A DNA stretch of 64,000 bases from Siphlonurus alternatus (lineage: Eukaryota > Arthropoda > Insecta > Ephemeroptera > Siphlonuridae), in contig OX463788.1 of assembly GCA_949825025.1 (NCBI GenBank), positions 310,001 through 374,000 on the forward strand. Reading direction: 5' to 3'. Shown here piece by piece: positions 1 to 13,703 of this stretch. How positions within the stretch are numbered: the first letter of the stretch is position 1; each line of letters starts with the position of its first letter. Under the pieces are notes generated by a model. That model made no database searches. It saw only the letters and a program-made list of their open reading frames with translations, and was not told the origin of the DNA. The translations under genes and the position numbers were made by a program.

Positions 1-176
1 ATAAAAAAATTTCTAGGAAACGAAGTGTACGTCGTGCCAGTTACTGACACATTACAGATTATAGGTAATACATCCTTTAAATGAATCCGTAAAAAAGTTT
101 GATGAAACCAGGGGATAAAGGAACAATTTTGTCTTGGAGGTGGAAATTTATTAAAAAAAATCAACGATCCTCGGTA
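1..176. repeat. First complete satellite monomer in the window (phase reference)
   Basis: The window happens to start at the A-tract I use as monomer position 1, so this copy fixes the phase. It is a variant carrying GTGTACGTCG in place of GTAAACGTCG and a shortened ATAGGTAATACATCC segment that lost bases from the usual ATAGGTAACAACATCC. Such shortened copies make some monomers shorter than 176 bp and keep minus-strand frames open across more than one monomer. The same variant recurs near 1580, 3859 and 7720. Confidence 0.85.
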
Positions 177-1190
177 AAAAAAAATTTCTAGGGAACGAAG
201 TAAACGTCGTGCCAGTTACTGACATATCACAGATTATAGGTAACAACATCCTTTAAATGAATCCGTAAAAAAATTTGAGGAAACCAGGGAATAAAGGAAC
301 AATTTTGTCTTGGAGGTGAAAATTTATTAAAAAAAATCAACGATCCTCGGCATAAAAAAATTTCTAGGGAACGAAGTAAACGTCGTGCCAGTTACTGACA
401 CATCACAGATTATAGGTAACAACATCCTTTAAATGAATCCGTAAAAAAATTTGATGAAACCAGGGGATAAAGAACAATTTTGTCTTGGAGGTGGAAATTT
501 ATTAAAAAAAATCATCGATCCTCGGTATAAAAAAATTTCTGGGGAACGAAGTAAACGTCGTGCCTGTTACTGACACATCTCAGATTTTAGGTAACAATAT
601 CTTTTAAATGAATCCGTAAAAAATTTTGATGAAACCAGGGAATAAAGGAACAATTTTGTCTTGGAGGTGGAAATTTATTAAAAAAAATCAACGATCCTCG
701 GTATAAAAAAATTTCTAGGGTACGAAGTGTACGTCGTGCCAGTTACTAACACATCACAGATTATAAATAATAACATCCTTTAAATGAATCCGTAAAAAAA
801 TTTGATGAAACCAGGGAATAAAGGAATAATTTTGTCCTGGAGGTGAAAATTTATTAAAAAAATCAACGATCCTCGGCATAAATAATTTCTAGGGAACGAA
901 GTAAACGTTGTGCCAGTTAATGACACATCACAGATTATAGGTAACAACATCTTTTAAATGAATCCGTAAAAAAATTTGATGAAACCAGGGGATAAAGAAC
1001 AATTTTGTCTTGGAGGTGGAAATTTATTAAAAAAAATCAACGATCCTCGGTATAAAAAAAATTCTAGATAACGAAGTAAACGTCGTGCCTGTTACTGACG
1101 CATCTCAGATTATAGGTAACAACATCATTTAAATGAATCCGTAAAAAAATTTGATGAAACCAGGGGATAAAGGAACAATTTTGTCTTGGA
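1..1190. repeat. Higher-order block, copy 1 (matches 3859-5048)
   Basis: Position 1 aligns with 3859 at an offset of 3,858 bp (22 monomers). The order of variants matches: the ATACATCC short monomer, GAGGAAACC, the CATCGATCC-linked copy, CTAACAC with AAATAATAAC, GTTAATGAC, and GACGCATCTCAG. The match weakens near 1190, where GGAGGTGG faces GGTGGTGG in the other copy. The left boundary is unknown because it coincides with the window edge. Confidence 0.75.
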
Positions 1191-1439
1191 GGTGGAAATT
1201 TATTAAAAAAAATCAACGATCCTCGGTAAAAAAAAATTTCTAGGGAACGAAGTAAACGTCGTGCCAGTTACTGACATATCACAGATTATAGGTAACAACA
1301 TCCTTTAAATGAATCCGTAAAAAAATTTGAGGAAACCAGGGAATAAAGGAACAATTTTGTCTTGGAGGTGAAAATTTATTAAAAAAAATCAACGATCCTC
1401 GGCATAAAAAAATTTCTAGGGAACGAAGTAAACGTCGTG

Positions 1440-3375
1440 CCAGTTACTGACACATCACAGATTATAGGTAACAACATCCTTTAAATGAATCCGTAAAAAA
1501 ATTTGATGAAACCAGGGAATAAAGGAACAATTTTGTCTTGGAGGTGGAAATTTATTAAAAAAATCAACGATCCTCGGTATAAAAAAATTTCTAGGTAACG
1601 AAGTGTACGTCGTGCCAGTTACTGACACATTACAGATTATAGGTAATACATCCTTTAAATGAATCCGTAAAAAAGTTTGATGAAACCAGGGGATAAAGGA
1701 ACAATTTTGTCTTGGAGGTGGAAATTTATTAAAAAAAATCAACGATCCTCGGTAAAAAAAAATTTCTAGGGAACGAAGTAAACGTCGTGCCAGTTACTGA
1801 CACATCACAGATTATAGGTAACAACATCCTTTAAATGAATCCGTAAAAAAATTTGAGGAAACCAGGGAATAAAGGAACAATTTTGTCTTGGAGGTGAAAA
1901 TTTATTAAAAAAAATCAACGATCCTCGGCATAAAAAAATTTCTAGGGAACGAAGTAAACGTCGTGCCAGTTACTGACACATCACAGATTATAGGTAACAA
2001 CATCCTTTAAATGAATCCGTAAAAAAATTTGATGAAACCAGGGGATAAAGAACAATTTTGTCTTGGAGGTGGAAATTTATTAAAAAAATCATCGATCCTC
2101 GGTATAAAAAAATTTCTAGGGAACGAAGTAAACGTCGTGCCTGTTACTGACACATCTCAGATTTTAGGTAACAATATCTTTTAAATGAATCCGTAAAAAA
2201 TTTTGATGAAACCAGGGAATAAAGGAACAAATGTCTTGGAGGTGGAAATTTATTAAAAAAAATCAACGATCCTCGGTATAAAAAAATTTCTAGGGTACGA
2301 AGTGTACGTCGTGCCAGTTACTAACACATCACAGATTATAAATAATAACATCCTTTAAATGAATCCGTAAAAAAATTTGATGAAACCAGGGAATAAAGGA
2401 ATAATTTTGTCCTGGAGGTGAAAATTTATTAAAAAAATCAACGATCCTCGGCATAAATAATTTCTAGGGAACGAAGTAAACGTCGTGCCAGTTAATGACA
2501 CATCACAGATTATAGGTAACAGCAACCTTTAAATGAATCCGTAAAAAAATTTGATGAAACCAGGGGATAAAGGAACAATTTTGTCTTGGAGGTGGAAATT
2601 TATTAAAAAAAAATCAACGATCCTCGGCATAAAAAAATTTTTAGGGAACGAAGTAAACGTCGTGCCAGTTACTGACACATCACAGATTATAGGTATCAAC
2701 ATCCTTTAAATGAATCCGTAAAAAAATTTGATGAAACCAGGGGATAAAGGAACAATTTTGTCTTGGAGGTGGAAATTTATTAAAAAAAATCAACGATCCT
2801 CGGTATAAAAAAATTTCTAGGGAACGGTGTAAACGTTGTGCCAGTTACTGACACATCACAGGTTATAGGTAACAACACCCTTTAAATGAATCCGTAAAAA
2901 GATTTGAGGAAACCAGGGAATAAAGGAACAATTTTGTCTTGGAGGTGGAAATTTATTAAAAAAAATCAACGATCCTCGGCATAAAAAAATTTCTAGGGAA
3001 AGAAGTAAACGTCGTGCCAGTTACTGACACATCACAGGTTATAGGTAACAACATCTTTTAAATGAATCCGTAAAAAAATTTGATGAAACCAGGGGATAAA
3101 GAACAATTTTGTCTTGGAGGTGGAAATTTATTAAAAAAAATCAACGATCCTCGGTATAAAAAAAATTCTAGATAACGAAGTAAACGTCGTGCCTGTTACT
3201 GACGCATCTCAGATTATAGGTAACAACACCATTTAAATGAATCCGTAAAAAAATTTGATGAAACCAGGGGATAAAGGAACAATTTTGTCTTGGTGGTGGA
3301 AATTTATTAAAAAAAATCAACGATCCTCGGTATAAAAAAATTTCTAGGGAACGAAGTAAACGTCGTGCCAGTTAC
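1440..3375. repeat. Higher-order block, copy 1 of an 11-monomer segment (matches 7581-9516)
   Basis: It aligns at an offset of 6,141 bp (35 monomers). Several private variants are shared: the deletion giving GGAACAAATGTCTTGG (about 2225 and 8366), CAGCAACCTTTAAATG (about 2520 and 8661), GGGAACGGTGTAAACG (about 2820 and 8961) and CAACACCATTTAAATG (about 3225 and 9366). Shared rare variants show common descent of the whole segment, beyond general monomer similarity. Confidence 0.85.
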
Positions 3376-3858
3376 TGACACATCACAGATTATAGGACAC
3401 AACGTCCTTTAAATGAATCCGTAAAAAAATTTGATGAAACCAGGGAATAAAGGAACAATTTTGTCTTGGAGGTGGAAATTTATTAAAAAAAATCAACGAT
3501 CCTCGGTATAAAAAAATTTCTAGGGTACGAAGTGTACGTCGTGCCAGTTACTAACACATCACAGATTATAAATAATAACATCCTTTAAATGAATCCGTAA
3601 AAAAATTTGATGAAACCAGGGAATAAAGGAATAATTTTGTCTTGGAAGTGGAAATTTATTAAAAAAAATCAACGATCCTCGGCATAAATAATTTTTAGGG
3701 AACGAAGTGTACGTCGTGCCAGTTACTATCACATCACAGATTATAGGTAACAACATCTTTTAAATGAATCCGTAAAATAAGTTGATGAAACCAGGGGATA
3801 AAGGAACAATTTTGTCTTGGAGGTGGAAATTTATTAAAAAAAATCAACGATCCTCGGT

Positions 3859-5048
3859 ATAAAAAAATTTCTAGGAAACGAAGTGTACGTCGTGCCAGTT
3901 ACTGACACATTACAGATTATAGGTAATACATCCTTTAAATGAATCCGTAAAAAAGTTTGATGAAACCAGGGGATAAAGGAACAATTTTGTCTTGGAGGTG
4001 GAAATTTATTAAAAAAAATCAACGATCCTCGGTAAAAAAAAATTTCTAGGGAACGAAGTAAACGTCGTGCCAGTTACTGACATATCACAGATTATAGGTA
4101 ACAACATCCTTTAAATGAATCCGTAAAAAAATTTGAGGAAACCAGGGAATAAAGGAACAATTTTGTCTTGGAGGTGAAAATTTATTAAAAAAAATCAACG
4201 ATCCTCGGCATAAAAAAATTTCTAGGGAACGAAGTAAACGTCGTGCCAGTTACTGACACATCACAGATTATAGGTAACAACATCCTTTAAATGAATCCGT
4301 AAAAAAATTTGATGAAACCAGGGGATAAAGAACAATTTTGTCTTGGAGGTGGAAATTTATTAAAAAAAATCATCGATCCTCGGTATAAAAAAATTTCTAG
4401 GGAACGAAGTAAACGTCGTGCCTGTTACTGACACATCTCAGATTTTAGGTAACAATATCTTTTAAATGAATCCGTAAAAAATTTTGATGAAACCAGGGAA
4501 TAAAGGAACAATTTTGTCTTGGAGGTGGAAATTTATTAAAAAAAATCAACGATCCTCGGTATAAAAAAATTTCTAGGGTACGAAGTGTACGTCGTGCCAG
4601 TTACTAACACATCACAGATTATAAATAATAACATCCTTTAAATGAATCCGTAAAAAAATTTGATGAAACCAGGGAATAAAGGAATAATTTTGTCCTGGAG
4701 GTGAAAATTTATTAAAAAAATCAACGATCCTCGGCATAAATAATTTCTAGGGAACGAAGTAAACGTTGTGCCAGTTAATGACACATCACAGATTATAGGT
4801 AACAACATCTTTTAAATGAATCCGTAAAAAAATTTGATGAAACCAGGGGATAAAGAACAATTTTGTCTTGGAGGTGGAAATTTATTAAAAAAAATCAACG
4901 ATCCTCGGTATAAAAAAAATTCTAGATAACGAAGTAAACGTCGTGCCTGTTACTGACGCATCTCAGATTATAGGTAACAACATCATTTAAATGAATCCGT
5001 AAAAAAATTTGATGAAACCAGGGGATAAAGGAACAATTTTGTCTTGGT
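3859..5048. repeat. Higher-order block, copy 2 (matches 1-1190)
   Basis: Second copy of the block at the window start, with the same succession of monomer variants and the same private differences, such as the ATCATCGATCC junction and the AACAATATCTTTT monomer. Its partner lies 22 monomers upstream, and related but less similar monomers lie between, so this is an interspersed HOR copy and not a simple tandem pair. Confidence 0.75.
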
Positions 5049-7580
5049 GGTGGAAATTTATTAAAAAAAATCAACGATCCTCGGTATAAAAAAATTTCTA
5101 GGGAACGAAGTAAACGTCGTGCCAGTTACTGACACATCACAGATTATAGGACACAACGTCCTTTAAATGAATCCGTAAAAAAATTTGATGAAACCAGGGA
5201 ATAAAGGAACAATTTTGTCTTGGAGGTGGAAATTTATTAAAAAAAATCAACGATCCTCGGTATAAAAAAATTTCTAGGATACGAAGTGTACGTCGTGCCA
5301 GTTACTAACACATCACAGATTATAAATAATAACATCCTTTAAATGAATCCGTAAAAAAATTTGATGAAACCAGGGAATAAAGGAATAATTTTGTCTTGGA
5401 GGTGGAAATTTATTAAAAATAATCAACGATCCTCGGCATAAATAATTTTTAGGGAACGAAGTAAACGTCGTGCCAGTTAATGACACATCACAGATTATAG
5501 GTAACAACATCCTTTAAATAATTCCGTAAAAAAATTTGATGAAACCAGGGTATAAAGGAACAATTTTGTCTTGGAGGTGGAAATTTATTAAAAAAAAATC
5601 AACGATCCTCGGCATAAATAATTTCTAGGGAACGAAGTAAACGTCGTGCCAGTTAATGACACATCACAGATTATAGGTAACAACATCCTTTAAATGAATC
5701 CGTAAAAAAATTTGATGAAACCAGGGGATAAAGGAACAATTTTGTCTTAGAGGTGGAAATTTATTAAAAAAAATCAACGATCCTCGGCATAAAAAAATTT
5801 CTAGGGAACGAAGTAAACGTCGTGCCAGTTACTGACACATCACAGATTATAGGTATCAACATCTTTTAAATGAATCCGTAAAAAAATTTGATGAAACCAG
5901 GGGATAAAGGAACAATTTTGTATTGGAGGTGGAAATTTATTAAAAAAAATCAACGATCCTCGGTATAAAAAAATTTCTAGGGAATGAAGTGTACGTCGTG
6001 CCGGTTACTGACACATTACAGATTATAGGTAACAACATCTTTTAAATGAACCCGTAAAAAAATTTGATGAAACCAGGGAATAAAGGAACAATTTTGTCTT
6101 GGAGGTGGAAATTTATTAAAAAAATCAACGATCCTCGGTATAAAAAAATTTCTAGAGAACGAAGTGTACGTCGTGCCAGTTACTGACACATCACAAATTA
6201 TAGGTAATACATCCTTTAAATGAATCCGTAAAAAAGTTTGATGAAACCAGGGGATAAAGGAACAACTTTGTCTTGGAGGTGGAAATTTATTAAAAAAAAT
6301 CAACGATCCTCGGTATAAAAAAATTTCTAGGGAACGAAGTAAACGTTGTGCCAGTTACTGACACATCACAGGTTATAGGTAACAACACCCTTTAAATGAA
6401 TCCGTAAAAAGATTTGAGGAAACCAGGGAATAAAGGAACAATTTTGTCTTGGAGGTGTAAATTTATTAAAAAAAATCAACGATCCTCGGTATAAAAAAAT
6501 TTCTAGGGAACGAAGTAAACGTTGTGCCAGTTACTGACACATCACAGGTTATAGGTAACAACACCCTTTAAATGAATCCGTAAAAAGATTTGAGGAAACC
6601 AGGGAATAAAGGAACAATTTTGTCTTGGAGGTGGAAATTTATTAAAAAAAATCAACGATCCTCGGCATAAAAAAAATTCTAGGGAAAGAAGTAAACGTTG
6701 TGCCAGTTACTGACACATCACAGATTATAGGTAACAACATCTTTTAAATGAATCCGTAAAAAAATCTGATGAAACCAGGGGATAAAGAACAATTTTGTCT
6801 TGGAGGTGGAAATTTATTAAAAAAAATCAACGATCCTCGGTATAAAAAAAATTCTAGGGAACGAAATAAACGTCGTGCTTGTTACTGACGCATCTCAGAT
6901 TATAGGTTACAACTTCATTTAAATGAATCCGTAAAAAAATTTGATGAAACCAGGGGATAAAGGAACAATTTTGTCTTGGTGGTGGAAATTTATTAAAAAA
7001 AATCAACGATCCTCGGTATAAAAAAATTTCTAGGGAACGAAGTAAACGTCGTGCCAGTTACTGACACATCACAGATTATAGGACACATCGTCCTTTAAAT
7101 GAATCCGTAAAAAAATTTGATGAAACCAGGGAATAAAGGAACAATTTTGTCTTGGAGGTGGAAATTTATTAAAAAAAATCAACGATCCTCGGTATAAAAA
7201 AATTTCTAGGGTACGAAGTGTACGTCGTGCCAGTTACTAACACATCACAGATTATAAATAATAACATCCTTTAAATGAATCCGTAAAAAAATTTGATGAA
7301 ACCAGGGAATAAAGGAATAATTTTGTCTTGGAGGTGGAAATTTATTAAAAAAAATAAACGATCCTCGGCATAAATAATTTTTAGGGAACGAAGTAAACGT
7401 CGTGCCAGTTAATGACACATCACAGATTATAGGTAACAACATCCTTTAAATAATTCCGTAAAAAAATTTGATGAAACCAGGGGATAAAGGAACAATTTTG
7501 TCTTGGAGGTGGAAATTTATTAAAAAAAATCAACGATCCTCGGTATAAAAAAAATTCTAGGGAATGAAGTGTACGTCGTG

Positions 7581-9516
7581 CCAGTTACTGACACATCACA
7601 GATTATAGGTAACAACATCTTTTAAATGAATCCGTAAAAAAATTTGATGAAACCAGGGAATAAAGGAACAATTTTGTCTTGGAGGTGGAAATTTATTAAA
7701 AAAATCAACGATCCTCGGTATAAAAAAATTTCTAGGTAACGAAGTGTACGTCGTGCCAGTTACTGACACATTACAGATTATAGGTAATACATCCTTTAAA
7801 TGAATCCGTAAAAAAGTTTGATGAAACCAGGGGATAAAGGAACAATTTTGTCTTGGAGGTGGAAATTTATTAAAAAAAATCAACGATCCTCGGTAAAAAA
7901 AAATTTCTAGGGAACGAAGTAAACGTCGTGCCAGTTACTGACACATCACAGATTATAGGTAACAACATCCTTTAAATGAATCCGTAAAAAAATTTGAGGA
8001 AACCAGGGAATAAAGGAACAATTTTGTCTTGGAGGTGAAAATTTATTAAAAAAAATCAACGATCCTCGGCATAAAAAAATTTCTAGGGAACGAAGTAAAC
8101 GTCGTGCCAGTTACTGACACATCACAGATTATAGGTAACAACATCCTTTAAATGAATCCGTAAAAAAATTTGATGAAACCAGGGGATAAAGAACAATTTT
8201 GTCTTGGAGGTGGAAATTTATTAAAAAAATCATCGATCCTCGGTATAAAAAAATTTCTAGGGAACGAAGTAAACGTCGTGCCTGTTACTGACACATCTCA
8301 GATTTTAGGTAACAATATCTTTTAAATGAATCCGTAAAAAATTTTGATGAAACCAGGGAATAAAGGAACAAATGTCTTGGAGGTGGAAATTTATTAAAAA
8401 AAATCAACGATCCTCGGTATAAAAAAATTTCTAGGGTACGAAGTGTACGTCGTGCCAGTTACTAACACATCACAGATTATAAATAATAACATCCTTTAAA
8501 TGAATCCGTAAAAAAATTTGATGAAACCAGGGAATAAAGGAATAATTTTGTCCTGGAGGTGAAAATTTATTAAAAAAATCAACGATCCTCGGCATAAATA
8601 ATTTCTAGGGAACGAAGTAAACGTCGTGCCAGTTAATGACACATCACAGATTATAGGTAACAGCAACCTTTAAATGAATCCGTAAAAAAATTTGATGAAA
8701 CCAGGGGATAAAGGAACAATTTTGTCTTGGAGGTGGAAATTTATTAAAAAAAAATCAACGATCCTCGGCATAAAAAAATTTTTAGGGAACGAAGTAAACG
8801 TCGTGCCAGTTACTGACACATCACAGATTATAGGTATCAACATCCTTTAAATGAATCCGTAAAAAAATTTGATGAAACCAGGGGATAAAGGAACAATTTT
8901 GTCTTGGAGGTGGAAATTTATTAAAAAAAATCAACGATCCTCGGTATAAAAAAATTTCTAGGGAACGGTGTAAACGTTGTGCCAGTTACTGACACATCAC
9001 AGGTTATAGGTAACAACACCCTTTAAATGAATCCGTAAAAAGATTTGAGGAAACCAGGGAATAAAGGAACAATTTTGTCTTGGAGGTGGAAATTTATTAA
9101 AAAAAATCAACGATCCTCGGCATAAAAAAATTTCTAGGGAAAGAAGTAAACGTCGTGCCAGTTACTGACACATCACAGGTTATAGGTAACAACATCTTTT
9201 AAATGAATCCGTAAAAAAATTTGATGAAACCAGGGGATAAAGAACAATTTTGTCTTGGAGGTGGAAATTTATTAAAAAAAATCAACGATCCTCGGTATAA
9301 AAAAAATTCTAGATAACGAAGTAAACGTCGTGCCTGTTACTGACGCATCTCAGAATATAGGTAACAACACCATTTAAATGAATCCGTAAAAAAATTTGAT
9401 GAAACCAGGGGATAAAGGAACAATTTTGTCTTGGTGGTGGAAATTTATTAAAAAAAATCAACGATCCTCGGTATAAAAAAATTTCTAGGGAACGAAGTAA
9501 ACGTCGTGCCAGTTAA
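7581..9516. repeat. Higher-order block, copy 2 of an 11-monomer segment (matches 1440-3375)
   Basis: Downstream partner of 1440-3375, carrying the same private deletion and substitutions in the same order. One visible difference is CAGAATATAGG near 9352, where the other copy has CAGATTATAGG. The match stops at about 9516, where this copy has GTTAATGAC and the other has GTTACTGAC. The next duplicated block (9488-11595) starts at this same place, so this is a junction between two amplification units. Confidence 0.85.
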
Positions 9517-11595
9517 TGACACATCACAGATTATAGGTAACAACATCCTTTAGATAATTCCGTAAAAAAATTTGATGAAACCAGGGGATAAAGGAACAAT
9601 TTTGTCTTGGAGGTGGAAATTGATTAAAAAAAAATCAACGATCCTCGGTATAAAAAAATTTCTAGGGAATGAAGTGTACGTCGTGCCAGTTACTGACACA
9701 TCACAGATTATAGGTAACAACATCTTTTAAATGAATCCGTAAAAAAATTTGATGAAACCAGGGAATAAAGGAACAATTTTGTCTTGGAGGTGGAAATTTA
9801 TTAAAAAAATCAACGATCCTCGGTATAAAAAAATTTCTAGGTAACGAAATGTACGTCGTGCCAGTTACTGACACATCACAGATTATAGGTAACAAAATCT
9901 TTTAAATGAATCTGTAAAAAAAATTGATGAAACCAGGGGATAAAGGAACAATTTTGTTTTGGAGGTGGAAATTTATTAAAAAAAATCAACGATCCTCGGC
10001 ATAAATAATTTCTAGGGAACGAAGTAAACGTCGTGCCAGTTAATGACACATCACAGATTATAGGTAACAACATCCTTTAAATGAATCCGTAAAAAAATTT
10101 GATGAAACCAGGGGATAAAGGAACAATTTTGTCTTGGAGGTGGTAATTTATTAAAAAAAAATCAACGATACTCGGCATAAAAAAATTTCTAGGGAACGAA
10201 GTAAACGTCGTGCCAGTTACTGACACATCACAGATTATAGGTATCAACATCTTTTAAATGAATCCGTAAAAAAATTTGATGAAACCAGGGGATAAAGGAA
10301 CAATTTTGTCTTGGAGGTGGAAATTTATTAAAAAAAATCAACGATCCTCGGTATAAAAAAATTTCTAGGGAATGAAGTGTACGTCGTGCCGGTTACTGAC
10401 ACATCACAGATTATAGGTAACAACATCTTTTAAATGAATCCGTAAAAAAATTTGATGAAACCAGGGAATAAAGGAACAATTTTGTCTTGGAGGTGGAAAT
10501 TTATTAAAAAAATCAAAGATCCTCGGTATAAAAAAATTTATAGAGAACGAAGTGTACGTCGTGCCAGTTACTGACACATCACAGATTATAGGTAATACAT
10601 CCTTTAAATGAATCCGTAAAAAAGTTTGATGAAACCAGGGGATAAAGGAACAACTTTGTCTTGGAGGTGTAAATTTATTAAAAAAAATCAACGATCCTCG
10701 GTATAAAAAAATTTCTAGGGAACGAAGTAAACGTTGTGCCAGTTACTGACACATCACAGGTTATAGGTAACAACACCCTTTAAATTAATCCGTAAAAAGA
10801 TTTGAGGAAACCAGGGAATAAAGGAACAATTTTGTCTTGGAGGTGGAAATTTAATAAAAAAAATCAACGATCCTCGGCATAAAAAAATTTCTAGGGAAAG
10901 AAGTAAACGTTGTGCCAGTTACTGACACATCACAGATTATAGGTAACAACATCTTTTAAATGAATCCGTAAAAAAATCTGATGAAACCAGGGGATAAAGA
11001 ACAATTTTGTCTTGGAGGTGGAAATTTATTAAAAAAAATCAACGATCCTCGGTATAAAAAAAATTCTAGGGAACGAAGTAAACGTCGTGCTTGTTACTGA
11101 CGCATCTCAGATTATAGGTAACAACATCATTTAAATGAATTTGTAAAAAAATTTGATGAAACCAGGGGATAAAGGAACAATTTTGTCTTGGTGGTGGAAA
11201 TTTATTAAAAAAAATCAACGATCCTCGGTATAAAAAAATTTCTAGGGAACGAAGTAAACGTCGTGCCAGTTACTGCCACATCACAGATTATAGGACACAT
11301 CGTCCTTTAAATGAATCCGTAAAAATATGTGATGAAACCAGGGAATAAAGGAACAATTTTTTCTTGGAGGTGGAAATTTATTAAAAAAAATCAACGATCC
11401 TCGGTATAAAAAAATTTCTAGGGTACGAAGTGTACGTCGTGCCAGTTACTAACACATCACAGATTATAAATAATAACATCCTTTAAATGAATCCGTAAAA
11501 AAATTTGATGAAACCAGGGAATAAAGGAATAATTTTGTCTTGGAGGTGGAAATTTATTAAGAAAAATAAACGATCCTCGGCATAAATAATTTTTA
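9488..11595. repeat. 12-monomer higher-order unit, copy 1 (2,108 bp, tandem)
   Basis: Immediately followed by an apparently identical copy at 11596-13703. Every rare variant I checked recurs exactly 2,108 bp later: CCTTTAGATAATTCC, TTTTGTTTTGGAGG, CGATACTCGG, TCAAAGATCC with TTTATAGAGAACG, AAATTTAATAAAAAA, GAATTTGTAAAAA, ACTGCCACATC and AATTTTTTCTTGG. Identity this high among otherwise diverged monomers points to a very recent tandem duplication or an assembly duplication. Confidence 0.92.
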
Positions 11596-13703
11596 GGGAA
11601 CGAAGTAAACGTCGTGCCAGTTAATGACACATCACAGATTATAGGTAACAACATCCTTTAGATAATTCCGTAAAAAAATTTGATGAAACCAGGGGATAAA
11701 GGAACAATTTTGTCTTGGAGGTGGAAATTGATTAAAAAAAAATCAACGATCCTCGGTATAAAAAAATTTCTAGGGAATGAAGTGTACGTCGTGCCAGTTA
11801 CTGACACATCACAGATTATAGGTAACAACATCTTTTAAATGAATCCGTAAAAAAATTTGATGAAACCAGGGAATAAAGGAACAATTTTGTCTTGGAGGTG
11901 GAAATTTATTAAAAAAATCAACGATCCTCGGTATAAAAAAATTTCTAGGTAACGAAATGTACGTCGTGCCAGTTACTGACACATCACAGATTATAGGTAA
12001 CAAAATCTTTTAAATGAATCTGTAAAAAAAATTGATGAAACCAGGGGATAAAGGAACAATTTTGTTTTGGAGGTGGAAATTTATTAAAAAAAATCAACGA
12101 TCCTCGGCATAAATAATTTCTAGGGAACGAAGTAAACGTCGTGCCAGTTAATGACACATCACAGATTATAGGTAACAACATCCTTTAAATGAATCCGTAA
12201 AAAAATTTGATGAAACCAGGGGATAAAGGAACAATTTTGTCTTGGAGGTGGTAATTTATTAAAAAAAAATCAACGATACTCGGCATAAAAAAATTTCTAG
12301 GGAACGAAGTAAACGTCGTGCCAGTTACTGACACATCACAGATTATAGGTATCAACATCTTTTAAATGAATCCGTAAAAAAATTTGATGAAACCAGGGGA
12401 TAAAGGAACAATTTTGTCTTGGAGGTGGAAATTTATTAAAAAAAATCAACGATCCTCGGTATAAAAAAATTTCTAGGGAATGAAGTGTACGTCGTGCCGG
12501 TTACTGACACATCACAGATTATAGGTAACAACATCTTTTAAATGAATCCGTAAAAAAATTTGATGAAACCAGGGAATAAAGGAACAATTTTGTCTTGGAG
12601 GTGGAAATTTATTAAAAAAATCAAAGATCCTCGGTATAAAAAAATTTATAGAGAACGAAGTGTACGTCGTGCCAGTTACTGACACATCACAGATTATAGG
12701 TAATACATCCTTTAAATGAATCCGTAAAAAAGTTTGATGAAACCAGGGGATAAAGGAACAACTTTGTCTTGGAGGTGTAAATTTATTAAAAAAAATCAAC
12801 GATCCTCGGTATAAAAAAATTTCTAGGGAACGAAGTAAACGTTGTGCCAGTTACTGACACATCACAGGTTATAGGTAACAACACCCTTTAAATTAATCCG
12901 TAAAAAGATTTGAGGAAACCAGGGAATAAAGGAACAATTTTGTCTTGGAGGTGGAAATTTAATAAAAAAAATCAACGATCCTCGGCATAAAAAAATTTCT
13001 AGGGAAAGAAGTAAACGTTGTGCCAGTTACTGACACATCACAGATTATAGGTAACAACATCTTTTAAATGAATCCGTAAAAAAATCTGATGAAACCAGGG
13101 GATAAAGAACAATTTTGTCTTGGAGGTGGAAATTTATTAAAAAAAATCAACGATCCTCGGTATAAAAAAAATTCTAGGGAACGAAGTAAACGTCGTGCTT
13201 GTTACTGACGCATCTCAGATTATAGGTAACAACATCATTTAAATGAATTTGTAAAAAAATTTGATGAAACCAGGGGATAAAGGAACAATTTTGTCTTGGT
13301 GGTGGAAATTTATTAAAAAAAATCAACGATCCTCGGTATAAAAAAATTTCTAGGGAACGAAGTAAACGTCGTGCCAGTTACTGCCACATCACAGATTATA
13401 GGACACATCGTCCTTTAAATGAATCCGTAAAAATATGTGATGAAACCAGGGAATAAAGGAACAATTTTTTCTTGGAGGTGGAAATTTATTAAAAAAAATC
13501 AACGATCCTCGGTATAAAAAAATTTCTAGGGTACGAAGTGTACGTCGTGCCAGTTACTAACACATCACAGATTATAAATAATAACATCCTTTAAATGAAT
13601 CCGTAAAAAAATTTGATGAAACCAGGGAATAAAGGAATAATTTTGTCTTGGAGGTGGAAATTTATTAAGAAAAATAAACGATCCTCGGCATAAATAATTT
13701 TTA
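11596..13703. repeat. 12-monomer higher-order unit, copy 2 (2,108 bp, tandem)
   Basis: Second copy of 9488-11595, with no difference seen in the positions compared. Downstream of about 13700 similarity continues at a lower level: a third partial copy has TTTAAATAATTCC where the unit has TTTAGATAATTCC, and CGATCCAAGG for CGATCCTCGG. It then diverges near 14110. Confidence 0.92.
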
